Assembly: GCA_964617825.1 (NCBI GenBank)
Contig: CAZTWL010000013.1
Location: 1-64,000, forward strand
Direction of reading: 5' to 3'
Source: VSJD01 sp964617825
Lineage (GTDB): Bacteria > Verrucomicrobiota > Kiritimatiellia > JAAZAB01
DNA: 64,000 nt
In this document: piece after piece, positions 1-9,370 of the stretch
How positions within the stretch are numbered: the stretch's first letter is position 1
Layout: every line of letters begins with the position of its first letter
Translations under genes and position numbers: made by a program
The notes under the pieces: model-generated
Databases searched by the model: none
What the model was told of the DNA's origin: nothing
The model's input: only the letters and a program-made list of their open reading frames with translations

Positions 1-7
1 GTTTTTA

Positions 8-1420
8 TTGACCTTCAATTATTTCCCCTATCTTGTCGTTTTGCTTTACGGCATCTTTTTTGTGTTTTTTGGAATGGCTTTGACCCGGAACGGGAACGCT
101 GCCAGCGTCAACTCGAGCCATGTTCAAGGTCAGCCCGGCGAAATGAGGCCGCCTTCGCGTGCAGCGGCGGCGGCGCTGCCGCAAATCTTCCGTTGGCCCC
201 GTGCAATTCGCTGGACATGCGCCCTTTTGGCCCTTCTCTGCATTCTCGGCAGCATGGCATACGTGACCTACAGCAACGCTGACACGATTGCGCTCATCCG
301 GCACAGTGATTATCCCGGCCGGCGTTTGTCGACCGGCGGGGACCAGACAATCGCGCATCTTTTCCGTGGCAACGTCATCAGCATCAAACCACCAGTGGCC
401 TGGTGTGAATTTAATCCGTGCGAAGGTCCGGCTTTCTTCCTGGTCTTTCCCCTGGTATTTGCCGCCATGCTCCGTGACTGGTGGCGCACCCGCAAACGAC
501 CCAACGCCTTGCTTTTGGGGATTGCCGGTTATATTGCCTTTCTGCTGATCTGGAACCTGATTGGTTTCGCAAAACCATTGGCGCACTGGACACTCATGGA
601 ACGGGCCCCGCCCTTCCGGACACTGATCGGACTAGGGATCGCGGACCTGCTTTTATTAGCCGCCTATGTTGGCCATCGGCGACGATTGCCGCCGGCATCG
701 CGACAGGATTACATCACTCCCTGGATCGCCGGCACGCTCTGGATCATGGGGCACGTGGCCTTGGCTTTCAAGGTCTCCGGTCACTTCCCGGATTATTCCA
801 TTGGCATGGCATTGGGCGCCGGTCTTTTGGCAATGGCCATGGCGCCCCTGTTCTACCTGGCGCCGCGCCTTGTCATTCCCGCCATTATGATCGCCTCCAT
901 CGTTTGCACCTATGACATTAATCCCCTGGCCCGCGGTGGCGCGGAGTTTATTCAGGAGAACCCGCTCTCGCAAAAAATCAAGTCAATCGACCAGGAAGAG
1001 CAACAGCAAGGGCATCAGCCAATTTGGCTGGCTTACGGCGGCGCGGCCTTGCCGAATTTGTTCCGCATGATCGGGGCGCACGCCCTTAACGGCGTGCACG
1101 CCTATACCCAGGCGGGATTATGGCGCAAACTGGACCCGGAAGGACAAGCCCGAACCGCGTACAACCGCTACGCCCACGTCGTCTTTGCGGCGTCGTCCGA
1201 GCCCGCCGACTTTAAAATCAATCTGACGCACAACGATCAAGTTGCCGTCAACCTGCACCCGGACAACCCCAGATTTGCCGCCCTGAACGTGGATTACGTG
1301 CTTTGCACTGACAACCAAATAGAAGTGCTTGATCGCGCGACGAAGCTGGAAAGAATTTATTCCTACGCCGGCAAGCACATTTACCGGGTCGCGCGCGACC
1401 GAACAGGCGGACAGCCTTAA
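8..1420 (+). CDS. Multi-spanning membrane protein, GT-C-like with soluble C-terminal domain (5' end uncertain)
   Basis: The frame is open to the window edge, and the only visible start is a TTG at base 8, so the N-terminus may be cut off. The 470 visible residues hold about eight hydrophobic segments (for example near residues 5-25, 67-90, 138-155, 166-190 and 255-300). A soluble tail follows from about residue 305, with a motif run resembling NPLARGG, WRKLDPEG and YNRYAHVVF. From memory, that tail recurs at the C-terminus of large uncharacterised bacterial membrane proteins found in glycan clusters (the DUF7657-like type). The neighbours are glycosyltransferases and sugar-nucleotide enzymes. 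I infer a membrane glycosyltransferase or polymer-processing role; the substrate is unknown. The family recall was not checked. Confidence 0.6.
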   Translation: MTFNYFPYLVVLLYGIFFVFFGMALTRNGNAASVNSSHVQGQPGEMRPPSRAAAAALPQIFRWPRAIRWTCALLALLCILGSMAYVTYSNADTIALIRHSDYPGRRLSTGGDQTIAHLFRGNVISIKPPVAWCEFNPCEGPAFFLVFPLVFAAMLRDWWRTRKRPNALLLGIAGYIAFLLIWNLIGFAKPLAHWTLMERAPPFRTLIGLGIADLLLLAAYVGHRRRLPPASRQDYITPWIAGTLWIMGHVALAFKVSGHFPDYSIGMALGAGLLAMAMAPLFYLAPRLVIPAIMIASIVCTYDINPLARGGAEFIQENPLSQKIKSIDQEEQQQGHQPIWLAYGGAALPNLFRMIGAHALNGVHAYTQAGLWRKLDPEGQARTAYNRYAHVVFAASSEPADFKINLTHNDQVAVNLHPDNPRFAALNVDYVLCTDNQIEVLDRATKLERIYSYAGKHIYRVARDRTGGQP

Positions 1421-1538
1421 TCCCGGGCCAAACCAGGACCTAAAACTCTTCTATCGACTGCCGCATATCCCCTCCCATCCATCGTTATCTTACAATACGC
1501 CTGTTTTTGCGGCCATGAATTCGGATTGCGCTCCGGCG

Positions 1539-1566
1539 TTGACATGCCACCTATTTCATGTATAAC
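1539..1566 (+). promoter_or_regulatory. Sigma-70-type promoter
   Basis: TTGACA at 1539-1544 and TATAAC at 1561-1566 are separated by 16 bp, close to consensus. The likely transcript start lies about 50 bp before the ATG at 1626. It would drive the second membrane protein of the glycan cassette. Confidence 0.6.
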
Positions 1567-1625
1567 TGCGCAATCTTGAAGTTTGATGTCCATGTGTAAA
1601 CAATCCCGTCCGATAACCGCCGCAA

Positions 1626-3359
1626 ATGAACGATCGTCACACAACCCAGTGCATGATCAAGGAGCATCGGCGGTGGGACACGCTGCTTGCTTCATTGTTC
1701 CTGGTCGTCGCAACCTGGCTGCTTTACGGAGCGGCTTGTTCAAGCTGGTGGCATTATGACGATGCGGCGCATCTCTGGTTTGTGATCCGGCATACGCACA
1801 TCTGGCAGTACTTTGCACTGCCGGAAGTCAGCCGGGCATTTTCGGAAGCCAGCCTGGTGCCTTGGGGCGCCCTATTCTACCGGCTGGTCTATATTTGCTG
1901 CGGCATGGAACACCCGGGTGGCGCTTATGCCGTTCAACTGCTGGCGCTTTTTGCGGCGGCCTGGATGACCCGAACCCTGCTGGGCTTATGGGTTCGCCCG
2001 ATTTGGGCTTGGTTGGGCGCATTGCTTTTTCTGTTGGGCGCGCCAGCAATGCACGTGGCCTACGAACTCATGACGGTCCATTATATCCAAGGCCTGCTTT
2101 TCGCACTTATTGCCGCCTATGGATTTGTGCGCGCGCTGCGGGACGGAACATGGTGGCCCGCCGTAGCCGGTGGAGTTGGTTACCTGCTTGCCGTAACGGC
2201 CAAGGAAATCTACGTGCCGCTGCCGATTCTCCTGCTGTTCCTGCCGGAAAACACGTGGAAACAACGCGGCCGAAAAGCCCTGCCTTTCTTGCTCGTGCTG
2301 GCGGCCTATCCGCTTTGGCGCTGGTTCATGCTCGACACTTTGATCGGGGGCTACCAGGCGCACGCCGGAGTCCCGGATATCGCTCACATTTGCCGGTCAT
2401 TACTGAACATTCCCATTATGCTGGTGGGCGCCGGCGGCTTGGGCTGGAGCCTCCTGATCGGCGGATCGATCGGCATTGTGTGGCTCATTGGATGGAACTG
2501 GCGCAAGATTTTATTTACATTTTTATTCCTGGGCGCAGTGCTGGGGCCCATGGCGCCATTGACGCTGTTTCCCGGCCTGGATTCCCCCAACCGCTACCTG
2601 CTTATAGCTTGGTGGGGAATGACCACCGTATGCGTGTTGGTCATGGACCGACTGAGTGACGGAAGCCGCCGGCGGACATGGATTGCCCTGGCATTGTGGC
2701 TGGCGATTAGCCTGGCCGCCGCGCATGCGATGCGGCAGGAACAAGGCCGCACCCAATCTTGGATCGATCGCTATGAAATCCAGGGACAATTCCTGTGGTC
2801 CTCGGCGAGTGACCGAATTTTCGTCATCCGTCCCCCCTTTCATGTCGCGCGCTTCGTGACGGCCATCAAGCGCGAAATTGCCGGCAAAAGTTCCGCGCCG
2901 ATCGTCATCGATGATCAGGCCGACCTGGAAATCCAGACCCGGTTGGGTCTGGTCCCCGCCGAGGCGTATTCCAACGCGTCGGTCTGGGCCTACAACGAAT
3001 CGGATCGCCGGATGGAAGACATCACGGCCGAATTCCATTCGCAGATTGAATCCCAAACCCAAACGCGGGACCGCGCCCGCGTACGTGAAGCCGCCTTGCA
3101 GATCGACCTGCAATTCGAGAAAAGCGCCGTGCAATGGCGGCTCGGACCCTATGCGCAGGGAAAATATCTGATGGTGCGCCTAGCCGACGGCGGGGTAATC
3201 GACCGTGTCCGCTTCGCGCCCCAGGGCCGGCGCGACGCCACGGGCGCAGGTCAATTCGATTTTTTTATGCGTTACGACTCGCCCGAAGGCTGGACAACCT
3301 ATTCGCCAGTGTTGCATTTCGACCGCAAAAAAGGCAATGTGATATGGCAGCGGGATTAA
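1626..3359 (+). CDS. GT-C-type membrane glycosyltransferase-like protein
   Basis: This 577-residue polytopic membrane protein has a first transmembrane helix near residues 20-38. An external loop with the acidic motif YDDAAH follows at about residue 45. An acidic residue just after the first helix is the usual catalytic hallmark of GT-C transferases, which take sugars from polyprenyl-phosphate donors. About nine further hydrophobic segments run to residue 365. A soluble C-terminal domain of roughly 200 residues follows, probably extracytoplasmic. A good promoter lies 60 bp upstream, but no clear ribosome binding site precedes the ATG; a second ATG at 1653 is possible. The GT2 gene downstream could supply its lipid-linked donor. 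Family assignment is by architecture, not by a recognised signature. Confidence 0.6.
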   Translation: MNDRHTTQCMIKEHRRWDTLLASLFLVVATWLLYGAACSSWWHYDDAAHLWFVIRHTHIWQYFALPEVSRAFSEASLVPWGALFYRLVYICCGMEHPGGAYAVQLLALFAAAWMTRTLLGLWVRPIWAWLGALLFLLGAPAMHVAYELMTVHYIQGLLFALIAAYGFVRALRDGTWWPAVAGGVGYLLAVTAKEIYVPLPILLLFLPENTWKQRGRKALPFLLVLAAYPLWRWFMLDTLIGGYQAHAGVPDIAHICRSLLNIPIMLVGAGGLGWSLLIGGSIGIVWLIGWNWRKILFTFLFLGAVLGPMAPLTLFPGLDSPNRYLLIAWWGMTTVCVLVMDRLSDGSRRRTWIALALWLAISLAAAHAMRQEQGRTQSWIDRYEIQGQFLWSSASDRIFVIRPPFHVARFVTAIKREIAGKSSAPIVIDDQADLEIQTRLGLVPAEAYSNASVWAYNESDRRMEDITAEFHSQIESQTQTRDRARVREAALQIDLQFEKSAVQWRLGPYAQGKYLMVRLADGGVIDRVRFAPQGRRDATGAGQFDFFMRYDSPEGWTTYSPVLHFDRKKGNVIWQRD

Positions 3360-3456
3360 GCGGCGGGCATCTTCAGGGTTCTGGGCCGGTAAATTCCCCG
3401 GCACTCATGATGGCCGATCCGCTCAGCTGACTGGAGATCGCATAATCGGATGGTGG

Positions 3457-3462
3457 TATAAT
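3457..3462 (+). promoter_or_regulatory. Consensus -10 box
   Basis: A perfect TATAAT lies 48 bp before the ATG at 3510. The -35 region is poor, so this is a plausible but not certain promoter for the GT2-methyltransferase pair. Confidence 0.4.
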
Positions 3463-3509
3463 CACTTAAAATGGGATAAAACGCGCACACGTACTTGGAG
3501 ACAACCGGC

Positions 3510-4478
3510 ATGAAATCCGTAACCATCGTCATTCCCGTTTTAAACGAAGCGCAAGCGATCGCCGCGAATATGCGGCAAATCGTGGAGGCCGCCAAGTCTT
3601 TGAGCAATACGGTTGACGCCAAAATTCTCGTGGTGGATGACGGGTCGGACGACGACACGGTGCGCATTGTCCAATCCCTGGCGGAAACCGAGCCGGCCGT
3701 CCAGATACTGGCGCTTACGCGCAACTTCGGCAAGGAAGCGGCCATCCATGCCGGCCTGGATCAGGCTGCCGGCGACGCCGTGATCGTCATGGATAGCGAT
3801 CTGCAACACCCTCCGGCCCTGCTGCCCCGGATGATTCAGCTCTGGCAGGATGGCGTCGATGTGGTTGAGGCCTACAAAATCGATCGCGGGCGCGAGTCCT
3901 GGCTCGCGGGTCTTCTGGCCGGGGGATTTTATGCGCTTTTCAACCGTCTGGCGGGCTTCGACCTGCGGAATCATTCCGATTTCAAGTTGCTGGACCGCAA
4001 GGTTGTGGAGGCTTATTGTCGCCTGCCGGAACGGGGGCGATTTTTCCGGGGCCTGATCACCTGGATGCACTTCCCCTCCGCGCGCATCCCGTTCGAGGTG
4101 CCGCCGCGGCATGGCGGCGACGGCGCCTGGTCCCGTCTGCGCCTGGTTAAATATTCGCTCACTATCATCTCGGGCTTCTCTTCCCTGCCGCTGCAGGTCG
4201 TGGGCTGGGCGGGCGCCTTGACGCTGGTCATCAGCCTGGCGCTGGGCGCGAAGGCGCTCTACGACAAACTCAGCGGCCATGCCATTGACGGCTTTGCCAC
4301 CGTCATTCTGCTTGTCCTGATCCTCGGCAGCATCATCATGCTCAGCATCGGCGTCGTGGGCAACTATATCGCCCGCATTTACGAGGAGGTCAAACGCCGC
4401 CCCAGTTATCTCGTCGATCCGCGCCGCAGTTCCGTCAAGGAGCGGGAAAACGCTGGCCGCCGCGGGGGCCTTGAATGA
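3510..4478 (+). CDS. Glycosyltransferase family 2, polyprenyl-phosphate sugar transferase (GtrB/DPM1-like)
   Basis: The protein is 322 residues from the ATG at 3510, which has GGAG 9 bp upstream; a TTG 15 bp earlier is less likely. The GT-A domain carries VVDDGSDD near residue 42 and the DxD motif DSDLQHPP near residues 96-103. Two C-terminal membrane hairpins (about 235-255 and 268-292) match the GtrB/CsbB/DPM1 layout, in which a cytosolic sugar is moved from a nucleotide to undecaprenyl phosphate. The lipid-linked sugar would then be flipped and used by a GT-C protein such as those beside it. The donor sugar cannot be read from sequence. The stop overlaps the next ATG (ATGA). Confidence 0.85.
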   Translation: MKSVTIVIPVLNEAQAIAANMRQIVEAAKSLSNTVDAKILVVDDGSDDDTVRIVQSLAETEPAVQILALTRNFGKEAAIHAGLDQAAGDAVIVMDSDLQHPPALLPRMIQLWQDGVDVVEAYKIDRGRESWLAGLLAGGFYALFNRLAGFDLRNHSDFKLLDRKVVEAYCRLPERGRFFRGLITWMHFPSARIPFEVPPRHGGDGAWSRLRLVKYSLTIISGFSSLPLQVVGWAGALTLVISLALGAKALYDKLSGHAIDGFATVILLVLILGSIIMLSIGVVGNYIARIYEEVKRRPSYLVDPRRSSVKERENAGRRGGLE

Positions 4479-5314
4479 GCCTGACCGGCAACATCCAGAT
4501 GGAAACGACCGACTGTCCATTATGCGGCGCCGGCGACAGCCGGCCCACACGCTTCGACTTTGCCCCCTACAAGCTGGCGCGCTGCGCGCAATGCGGCCTG
4601 TATTATTGCGCCACGCGCCTGGCGCCGGAAAGCGCGGCCAGGATCTACGCGCAGGGCGACTATTTCGAAGGTCAAGGCTACGATTCATATGCCGCTCAGG
4701 AGCCGGCCCTGCGTTTGACCTTTCGCCGGTTTTTAAAAAAGCTGAACGCCATTTTTCCCTTGCAGGGCGCGCTGCTCGAAATCGGCTGCGGCTACGGCTA
4801 CTTGCTCGATGAGGCCCGCCCATATTTCCAGCACCGCACCGGCACGGATTTCTCCCTGAAAGCGGTCAAACAGGCCGCCGCCTGCGGCGCCACAATTTAT
4901 CGGGGCGATATCGGCGAATTGCCTCCCAACGAACGCTACGATTGCATCATCCTGGCGCATGTCATTGAACATGTCTACCAGCCCGTTCAGTTGCTGCGCG
5001 CCATCCGCGCCAAATTAAAACCCGGCGGCATAGTCGCCGTGGCCACGCCGAATATCGGCAGCCTTTGGTTCCCTTTGATGGGGCGCAAATGGGCCTCGTT
5101 CAAGATTCCGGAACATGTGGCTTTTTATGATCGAAAAACGCTGCCGCGCCTGCTGGACTCGGCCGGATTCAGCGCGATTAGCGCCGTCCCATATTTACAT
5201 GCATTTCCCCTGGCGCTGATTGCGAACAAGCTTGCTCTGCGCATGCCGGCCGGGATGGGCCGATTGGCCTGCTGGATTCCGGGCACAACCATTGCCATGG
5301 CAGGGCGCGGCTAG
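4475..5314 (+). CDS. Class I SAM-dependent methyltransferase with N-terminal zinc ribbon
   Basis: This 279-residue protein overlaps the upstream gene by 4 bp, indicating translational coupling. Residues 14-40 hold two Cys-x2-Cys pairs (CPLC and CAQC), a small zinc ribbon common at the N-terminus of glycan-cluster methyltransferases. The Rossmann core follows: LLEIGCGYGYLL near residue 106 binds SAM, an acidic residue in GTDFS binds the ribose, and HVIEHV lies near residue 165. The fold is that of Methyltransf_11/23 enzymes acting on sugars, lipids or quinones. Position in the cassette suggests glycan O-methylation, but the substrate is unknown. Confidence 0.8.
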   Translation: MSLTGNIQMETTDCPLCGAGDSRPTRFDFAPYKLARCAQCGLYYCATRLAPESAARIYAQGDYFEGQGYDSYAAQEPALRLTFRRFLKKLNAIFPLQGALLEIGCGYGYLLDEARPYFQHRTGTDFSLKAVKQAAACGATIYRGDIGELPPNERYDCIILAHVIEHVYQPVQLLRAIRAKLKPGGIVAVATPNIGSLWFPLMGRKWASFKIPEHVAFYDRKTLPRLLDSAGFSAISAVPYLHAFPLALIANKLALRMPAGMGRLACWIPGTTIAMAGRG

Positions 5315-5355
5315 AAGACGGAAGCCGGCGACTCCGCTGTCCAATCAGGTTTTTA

Positions 5356-5384
5356 TTGCGTCACTGCTTTTGTTGCAATAGAAT
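5356..5384 (+). promoter_or_regulatory. Sigma-70-type promoter
   Basis: TTGCGT at 5356-5361 and TAGAAT at 5379-5384 are spaced by 17 bp. They sit 65 bp before the preferred start of the second GT2 gene. Confidence 0.45.
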
Positions 5385-5449
5385 CAAGCCTGTTTTCTTG
5401 CGGAAATTATATTTTCATGCTGTCCGGACAAACGACAGGAACAAAAAAC

Positions 5450-6400
5450 ATGGCAACCGAATCCGTCAGCATTGTGGTGCCGGTCTATCGCTCCGAGGCA
5501 TCCCTGCCGCTCCTGGTGGAACGACTCATGGCCGTGTTCACGGCACAAGCGGGCGACTTTGAAATCATCCTGGTAAACGACGGCAGTCCTGATCGCTGTT
5601 GGGAGCTGATCGCGGAGATGGCCCGCGCCAACCCGCGCATCCGGGGAATCAACCTGATGCGCAACTTCGGCCAGCATAACGCCCTGCTCTGCGGCATCCG
5701 CGCGGCGCGGCATGACGTGATCGTCACGCTGGACGCCGATCTCCAGAACCCGCCGGAAGAAATTCCAAAACTGCTCGCCAAGCTGGAGGAGGGATTCGAC
5801 GTTGTCTACGGCCAGCCGGAGAAGCCTCAACAAGGAATCCGGCGCGACACAGCTTCCAAGCTGGTCAGGCGCCTCTTGAAGACCATGCAAGTGGATACCG
5901 CCGAAATCGGCAATTCGTTCCGCGCCTTTCGCACCCAGTTGCGCGACGCTTTCGCCGCCTTCCAGGGGCCATTCGTATCCATTGACGTCCTGCTTACCTG
6001 GGGCACCATGCGCTTCGCTTCCGTCATCGTCCGGCATGACGCGCGCGCTCACGGGCCTTCCAGCTACTCGCTGCCCAAGCTGCTCGCGCATGGTTTCGAC
6101 GTTATTACCGGATTCTCTACTTTGCCCCTGCGTCTGGCCAGTTGGGTGGGATTCTTTTTCATGCTCTTCGGCGTCGGCATCCTGGTTTACGTGGTCGGCC
6201 GTTACCTGGCCCTGGGCTACAGCGCACCCGGTTTCCCCTTCCTGGCATCCATTATCGCCATCTTTGCCGGCGCCCAGCTTTTTGCCCTGGGAATTATCGG
6301 CGAATATATCGCCCGGATGCATTTCCGGCTTATGGATCGCCCGACCTACGTCTTGCGCCAGACCACTGAGAACGACGCCAAGGAAGTCGCCAAAGGATAA
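5450..6400 (+). CDS. Glycosyltransferase family 2, polyprenyl-phosphate sugar transferase
   Basis: I chose the ATG at 5450 (316 residues) because AGGAAC lies 8 bp before it; an in-frame ATG at 5417 has no such site. The GT-A core shows LVNDGSPD near residue 43 and the DxD segment LDADLQNPPEEIP near residue 96. Membrane segments at about 225-250 and 260-290 close the protein, as in the ArnC/GtrB group. It is a paralogue in type, not a close copy, of the transferase at 3510. That suggests two different lipid-linked sugars are made in this cassette. Confidence 0.85.
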   Translation: MATESVSIVVPVYRSEASLPLLVERLMAVFTAQAGDFEIILVNDGSPDRCWELIAEMARANPRIRGINLMRNFGQHNALLCGIRAARHDVIVTLDADLQNPPEEIPKLLAKLEEGFDVVYGQPEKPQQGIRRDTASKLVRRLLKTMQVDTAEIGNSFRAFRTQLRDAFAAFQGPFVSIDVLLTWGTMRFASVIVRHDARAHGPSSYSLPKLLAHGFDVITGFSTLPLRLASWVGFFFMLFGVGILVYVVGRYLALGYSAPGFPFLASIIAIFAGAQLFALGIIGEYIARMHFRLMDRPTYVLRQTTENDAKEVAKG

Positions 6401-6440
6401 ATATTCGCCGCCGAATCCGCTGTTCGGCAAAATGTGATGT

Positions 6441-7247
6441 ATGACATTCGACCTGACATGGCAATCCTATCCTCCACCCAAAGGACCGCTGGTCTTTGCC
6501 CAAATCCCCTGGGATAGTGAGCTTTACGGATTTCCATTTTACGATTTAAAATTGGACAACGCCACGTCGGACCGGATCGAGCGTCCCCTGGCCGACTGGC
6601 TCAGGCAGCTGCCCGCCGAAAGATCATGCCTGGTCGTCACCGGGATCAAGCCGGATGCCGTCGCCCTGGCCCGGACACTGGCTGCCAACGGATTTTATCC
6701 CGTGGAGACGATCGTGGAATTGCGCGTACCCCTTGTGCGTTTTCAGCTGCTCATTACCTCGCGCTTCCAGAAAATGCGCTTCCGCCCGGCGCAGGCCGCC
6801 GATCTGCCGCAGATGCAGGCCATCGCGCGCAGCGCATTTTCGACCGACCGTTTTCATCTGGACCCCAATCTGCCGGCGCAAAAGGCGGATGAACGTTACG
6901 CCCGCTGGGTCAAGGCCAGCCTGGCCGGGGGCGAAGTGCTTTATGTCCTGGAAGACAAGCCCGACGGCCGGATCATCGGCGTTGCGGCGGCCAAAGTGAT
7001 TGAACAAAACGCCTATCACATCACGCTGGCCGTCATGGATAAGGACTACCATAACACCGGCGCAGGTGTTTTTCTGTTCCAGTCAATTACGGACGAAGGC
7101 AAAAAACGCGGCTGCAAACTCGCCATCGCCCACATTTCGATCAACAATCCCAACAGCCTCAAAACGGCCGAAAGAATCGGTTTTTCAACGCACAATGCGG
7201 TGACCAAGTTTCACTGGTTCCGGCGCGGCGCCAATTCAACCACCTGA
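6441..7247 (+). CDS. wecD: GNAT acetyltransferase, probable dTDP-4-amino-4,6-dideoxygalactose N-acetyltransferase
   Basis: The 268 residues show a two-part layout: an N-terminal region with WDSELYGFPFYDL near residues 24-36, then a GNAT domain from about residue 112. The C-terminal GNAT half contains HISINNPNSLKTAERIGF near residues 231-248, typical of acetyl-CoA-binding GNAT folds. WecD/RffC enzymes have this arrangement and N-acetylate dTDP-Fuc4N. The strongest support is the neighbour two genes downstream, which looks like WecE, the aminotransferase that makes the substrate. The same wecD/wecE partnership occurs in enterobacterial common antigen clusters. The symbol rests on context as well as sequence. 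Confidence 0.7.
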   Translation: MTFDLTWQSYPPPKGPLVFAQIPWDSELYGFPFYDLKLDNATSDRIERPLADWLRQLPAERSCLVVTGIKPDAVALARTLAANGFYPVETIVELRVPLVRFQLLITSRFQKMRFRPAQAADLPQMQAIARSAFSTDRFHLDPNLPAQKADERYARWVKASLAGGEVLYVLEDKPDGRIIGVAAAKVIEQNAYHITLAVMDKDYHNTGAGVFLFQSITDEGKKRGCKLAIAHISINNPNSLKTAERIGFSTHNAVTKFHWFRRGANSTT

Positions 7248-7253
7248 CGACTC

Positions 7254-8132
7254 ATGAAAATCTGTTCGGTTTGCAGCGCGCCCTTTACCTTGAGCACCTG
7301 GCAATGTCCGCTTTGCGGCCACACGCCGCCAACCCGCAACGGCTATATCGCCCTGGCGCCCGCACCCGACCCGGGTGACGTGCGCTATATGGCCCGCGCG
7401 TTCGAGAAGCTGGCGAAGCTCGAGCCGAATCATTTCTGGTTCAGGGCGCGCAACCGGCTGATCGTCTGGGCACTGGCCCGCTATTTTCCGCATGCCCGGT
7501 CGCTGCTGGAAATCGGCTGCGGGACCGGGTATGTCCTGGACGGTATCCGCCAAGCCTTCCCGCAATTGTCCCTCGGCGGCAGCGAGATTTTCAGCGAAGG
7601 ACTGGACTGCGCCGCGCAGCGACTGCCGGGCGTCCCGCTTTTTCTGATGGATGCCCGACGGATCATGTTCGAAGACGAATTCGATGTGCTGGGCGCATTC
7701 GACGTGCTGGAGCACATTGACGCGGACGAGCAGGTCCTGGCCCAGATGTATCGCGCCGTCAGGCCCGGAGGCGGCATATTGATCACCGTTCCCCAGCATC
7801 CGTTCCTGTGGAGCTATGCCGACGAGGTGGCGCGCCACGTCCGGCGCTATCGGGCCGGCGACCTGCGGGCCAAGCTGGAACGCGCCGGTTTTAGGATGGT
7901 CAGAAGCACCTCGTTTGTGTCATTATTGCTGCCGCTCATGATGCTGGCGCGCCGGGCCAAGCAGCGGACAGATGGCGAGCAGGATCTGCTGGCCGAGCTG
8001 CGCCTGCCGGCCTGGAAAAACCGACTGCTGGAATGGGCGCTGAACTTGGAATGTGTTCTGATCCGGTGGCATGTGCCGCTGCCGGCCGGCGGATCGCTAC
8101 TGATGATTGCACGCAAAGGCAAACAAGCATGA
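7254..8132 (+). CDS. SAM-dependent methyltransferase with N-terminal zinc ribbon
   Basis: This 292-residue protein begins 6 bp after the acetyltransferase stop. Residues 3-22 carry CSVC and CPLC, a short zinc ribbon. The SAM-binding core has LLEIGCGTGYVLDGI near residues 83-97 and FDVLEHIDADEQ near residue 148, followed by a PGGG turn. The fold matches class I (Methyltransf_11/23) enzymes. Its last codon overlaps the wecE start (ATGA), placing it inside the wecD-wecE unit. It may methylate the sugar or the growing chain; no specific substrate can be assigned. It is the second zinc-ribbon methyltransferase in the cassette. Confidence 0.78.
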   Translation: MKICSVCSAPFTLSTWQCPLCGHTPPTRNGYIALAPAPDPGDVRYMARAFEKLAKLEPNHFWFRARNRLIVWALARYFPHARSLLEIGCGTGYVLDGIRQAFPQLSLGGSEIFSEGLDCAAQRLPGVPLFLMDARRIMFEDEFDVLGAFDVLEHIDADEQVLAQMYRAVRPGGGILITVPQHPFLWSYADEVARHVRRYRAGDLRAKLERAGFRMVRSTSFVSLLLPLMMLARRAKQRTDGEQDLLAELRLPAWKNRLLEWALNLECVLIRWHVPLPAGGSLLMIARKGKQA

Positions 8133-9265
8133 TCAATATTCCTTTCAATAAACCGAGCTTTGTCGGTAACGAACGGCAGTATATCGAACAAGCCATTGCC
8201 AAAGGTCAGATCTCGGGCGACGGCGCCTTTACCCGCCGTTGTCACGCCTTCCTCGAAAAGGAGCTCGGTGTGGCCAAGGCGCTGCTGACAACCTCCTGCA
8301 CCCACGCGCTGGAAATGGCGGCGCTGCTGCTCGACATCCAACCGGGCGATGAAGTGATCGTGCCGTCATTCACCTTCGTTTCCACCGTCAACGCCTTTGT
8401 GCTCCGCGGCGCACGCCCGGTGTTCATCGATATCCGCCCGGATACGCTCAATCTGGATGAAGCGCTCTTGGAGAGCTTGATTACGCCGCGCACCAAAGCC
8501 ATCGTGCCGGTGCATTACGCGGGTGTGGGCTGCGAAATGGACGCCATCCTCGATATCGCCGGACGCCACGGGATTCCCGTGGTGGAGGATAATGCCCACG
8601 GGCTGCTCGGCCGCTACAAAGGCCGCCTTCTGGGAACGTTTGGCTGCCTGGCCACCCAGAGCTTTCACGAAACCAAGAACTTTACCTGCGGCGAAGGCGG
8701 CGCCTTGCTGATCAACGACCCCCGCTATATTGAGCGCGCCGAAATTCTCAGGGAAAAGGGCACCAATCGCAGCCAGATGTTCCGGGGTCAAGTTGACAAA
8801 TATTCATGGATTGACGTCGGTTCCAGCTACCTGCCCTCCGACATGCTGGCGGCGTTCCTGTTGGCCCAGTTCGAAGCCCGGGAGCATATTCAAGCCCAGC
8901 GCCGGCGCGTCTGGGACTTTTACTCCGCGCACTTGCGCGATTGGGCCGACCGACGCCACATTGGCCTGCCGACTGTGCCCGCCAACTGCGAGCAGCCTTA
9001 TCACATGTTCTACATGCTCATGCCATCGCTGGCCGCGCGCCAGACACTGATCGACCGCCTGAGGGACCAGGGGATCCTGGCTGTTTTCCACTACCTTCCG
9101 TTGCACCTATCGGCGATGGGCACAAAGTTCGGCGGCCGCCAGGGCGATTGCCCAGTGACGGAAGCGATCAGCGATCGCCTCGTTCGCCTGCCATTCTATA
9201 TCGGGCTAAGCGAAACGGACCAGGCCAGAGTGGTGGCCGCGATCCTCGAATGCCCGGGGATCTGA
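8129..9265 (+). CDS. wecE: dTDP-4-amino-4,6-dideoxygalactose transaminase (DegT/DnrJ/EryC1 family)
   Basis: The ATG at 8129 overlaps the previous stop and gives 378 residues, very close to Escherichia coli WecE in length. It is a fold-type I PLP aminotransferase of the sugar (DegT) group. TSCTHALEMA near residue 56 contacts the phosphate, VVEDNAHG near 152 supplies the Asp that pairs with the pyridine nitrogen, and Lys183 in SFHETKNFTCGEGG forms the internal aldimine. The SFHETKN version is characteristic of WecE/RffA, which converts dTDP-4-keto-6-deoxyglucose to dTDP-Fuc4N. RmlA and RmlB, which make its substrate, are not in the window. Confidence 0.88.
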   Translation: MINIPFNKPSFVGNERQYIEQAIAKGQISGDGAFTRRCHAFLEKELGVAKALLTTSCTHALEMAALLLDIQPGDEVIVPSFTFVSTVNAFVLRGARPVFIDIRPDTLNLDEALLESLITPRTKAIVPVHYAGVGCEMDAILDIAGRHGIPVVEDNAHGLLGRYKGRLLGTFGCLATQSFHETKNFTCGEGGALLINDPRYIERAEILREKGTNRSQMFRGQVDKYSWIDVGSSYLPSDMLAAFLLAQFEAREHIQAQRRRVWDFYSAHLRDWADRRHIGLPTVPANCEQPYHMFYMLMPSLAARQTLIDRLRDQGILAVFHYLPLHLSAMGTKFGGRQGDCPVTEAISDRLVRLPFYIGLSETDQARVVAAILECPGI

Positions 9266-9370
9266 CCAAGTTGAACGATATCTGCAACCAAAACGTCCTG
9301 TGATGGAAACCTGAAAAGATTGCCCCCGAAACACGCAAAAGAACGCTAAAGCCGGATTACAGGCCCTTTT

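Noticed and set aside
3540..4823. A 427-codon open frame on the minus strand opposite the first GT2 gene and methyltransferase
   Set aside because: The plus strand has intact GT2 and methyltransferase motifs over the same bases. The opposite frame has no recognisable domain and is rich in Arg, Pro and Gln, as expected from the complement of a GC-rich gene.
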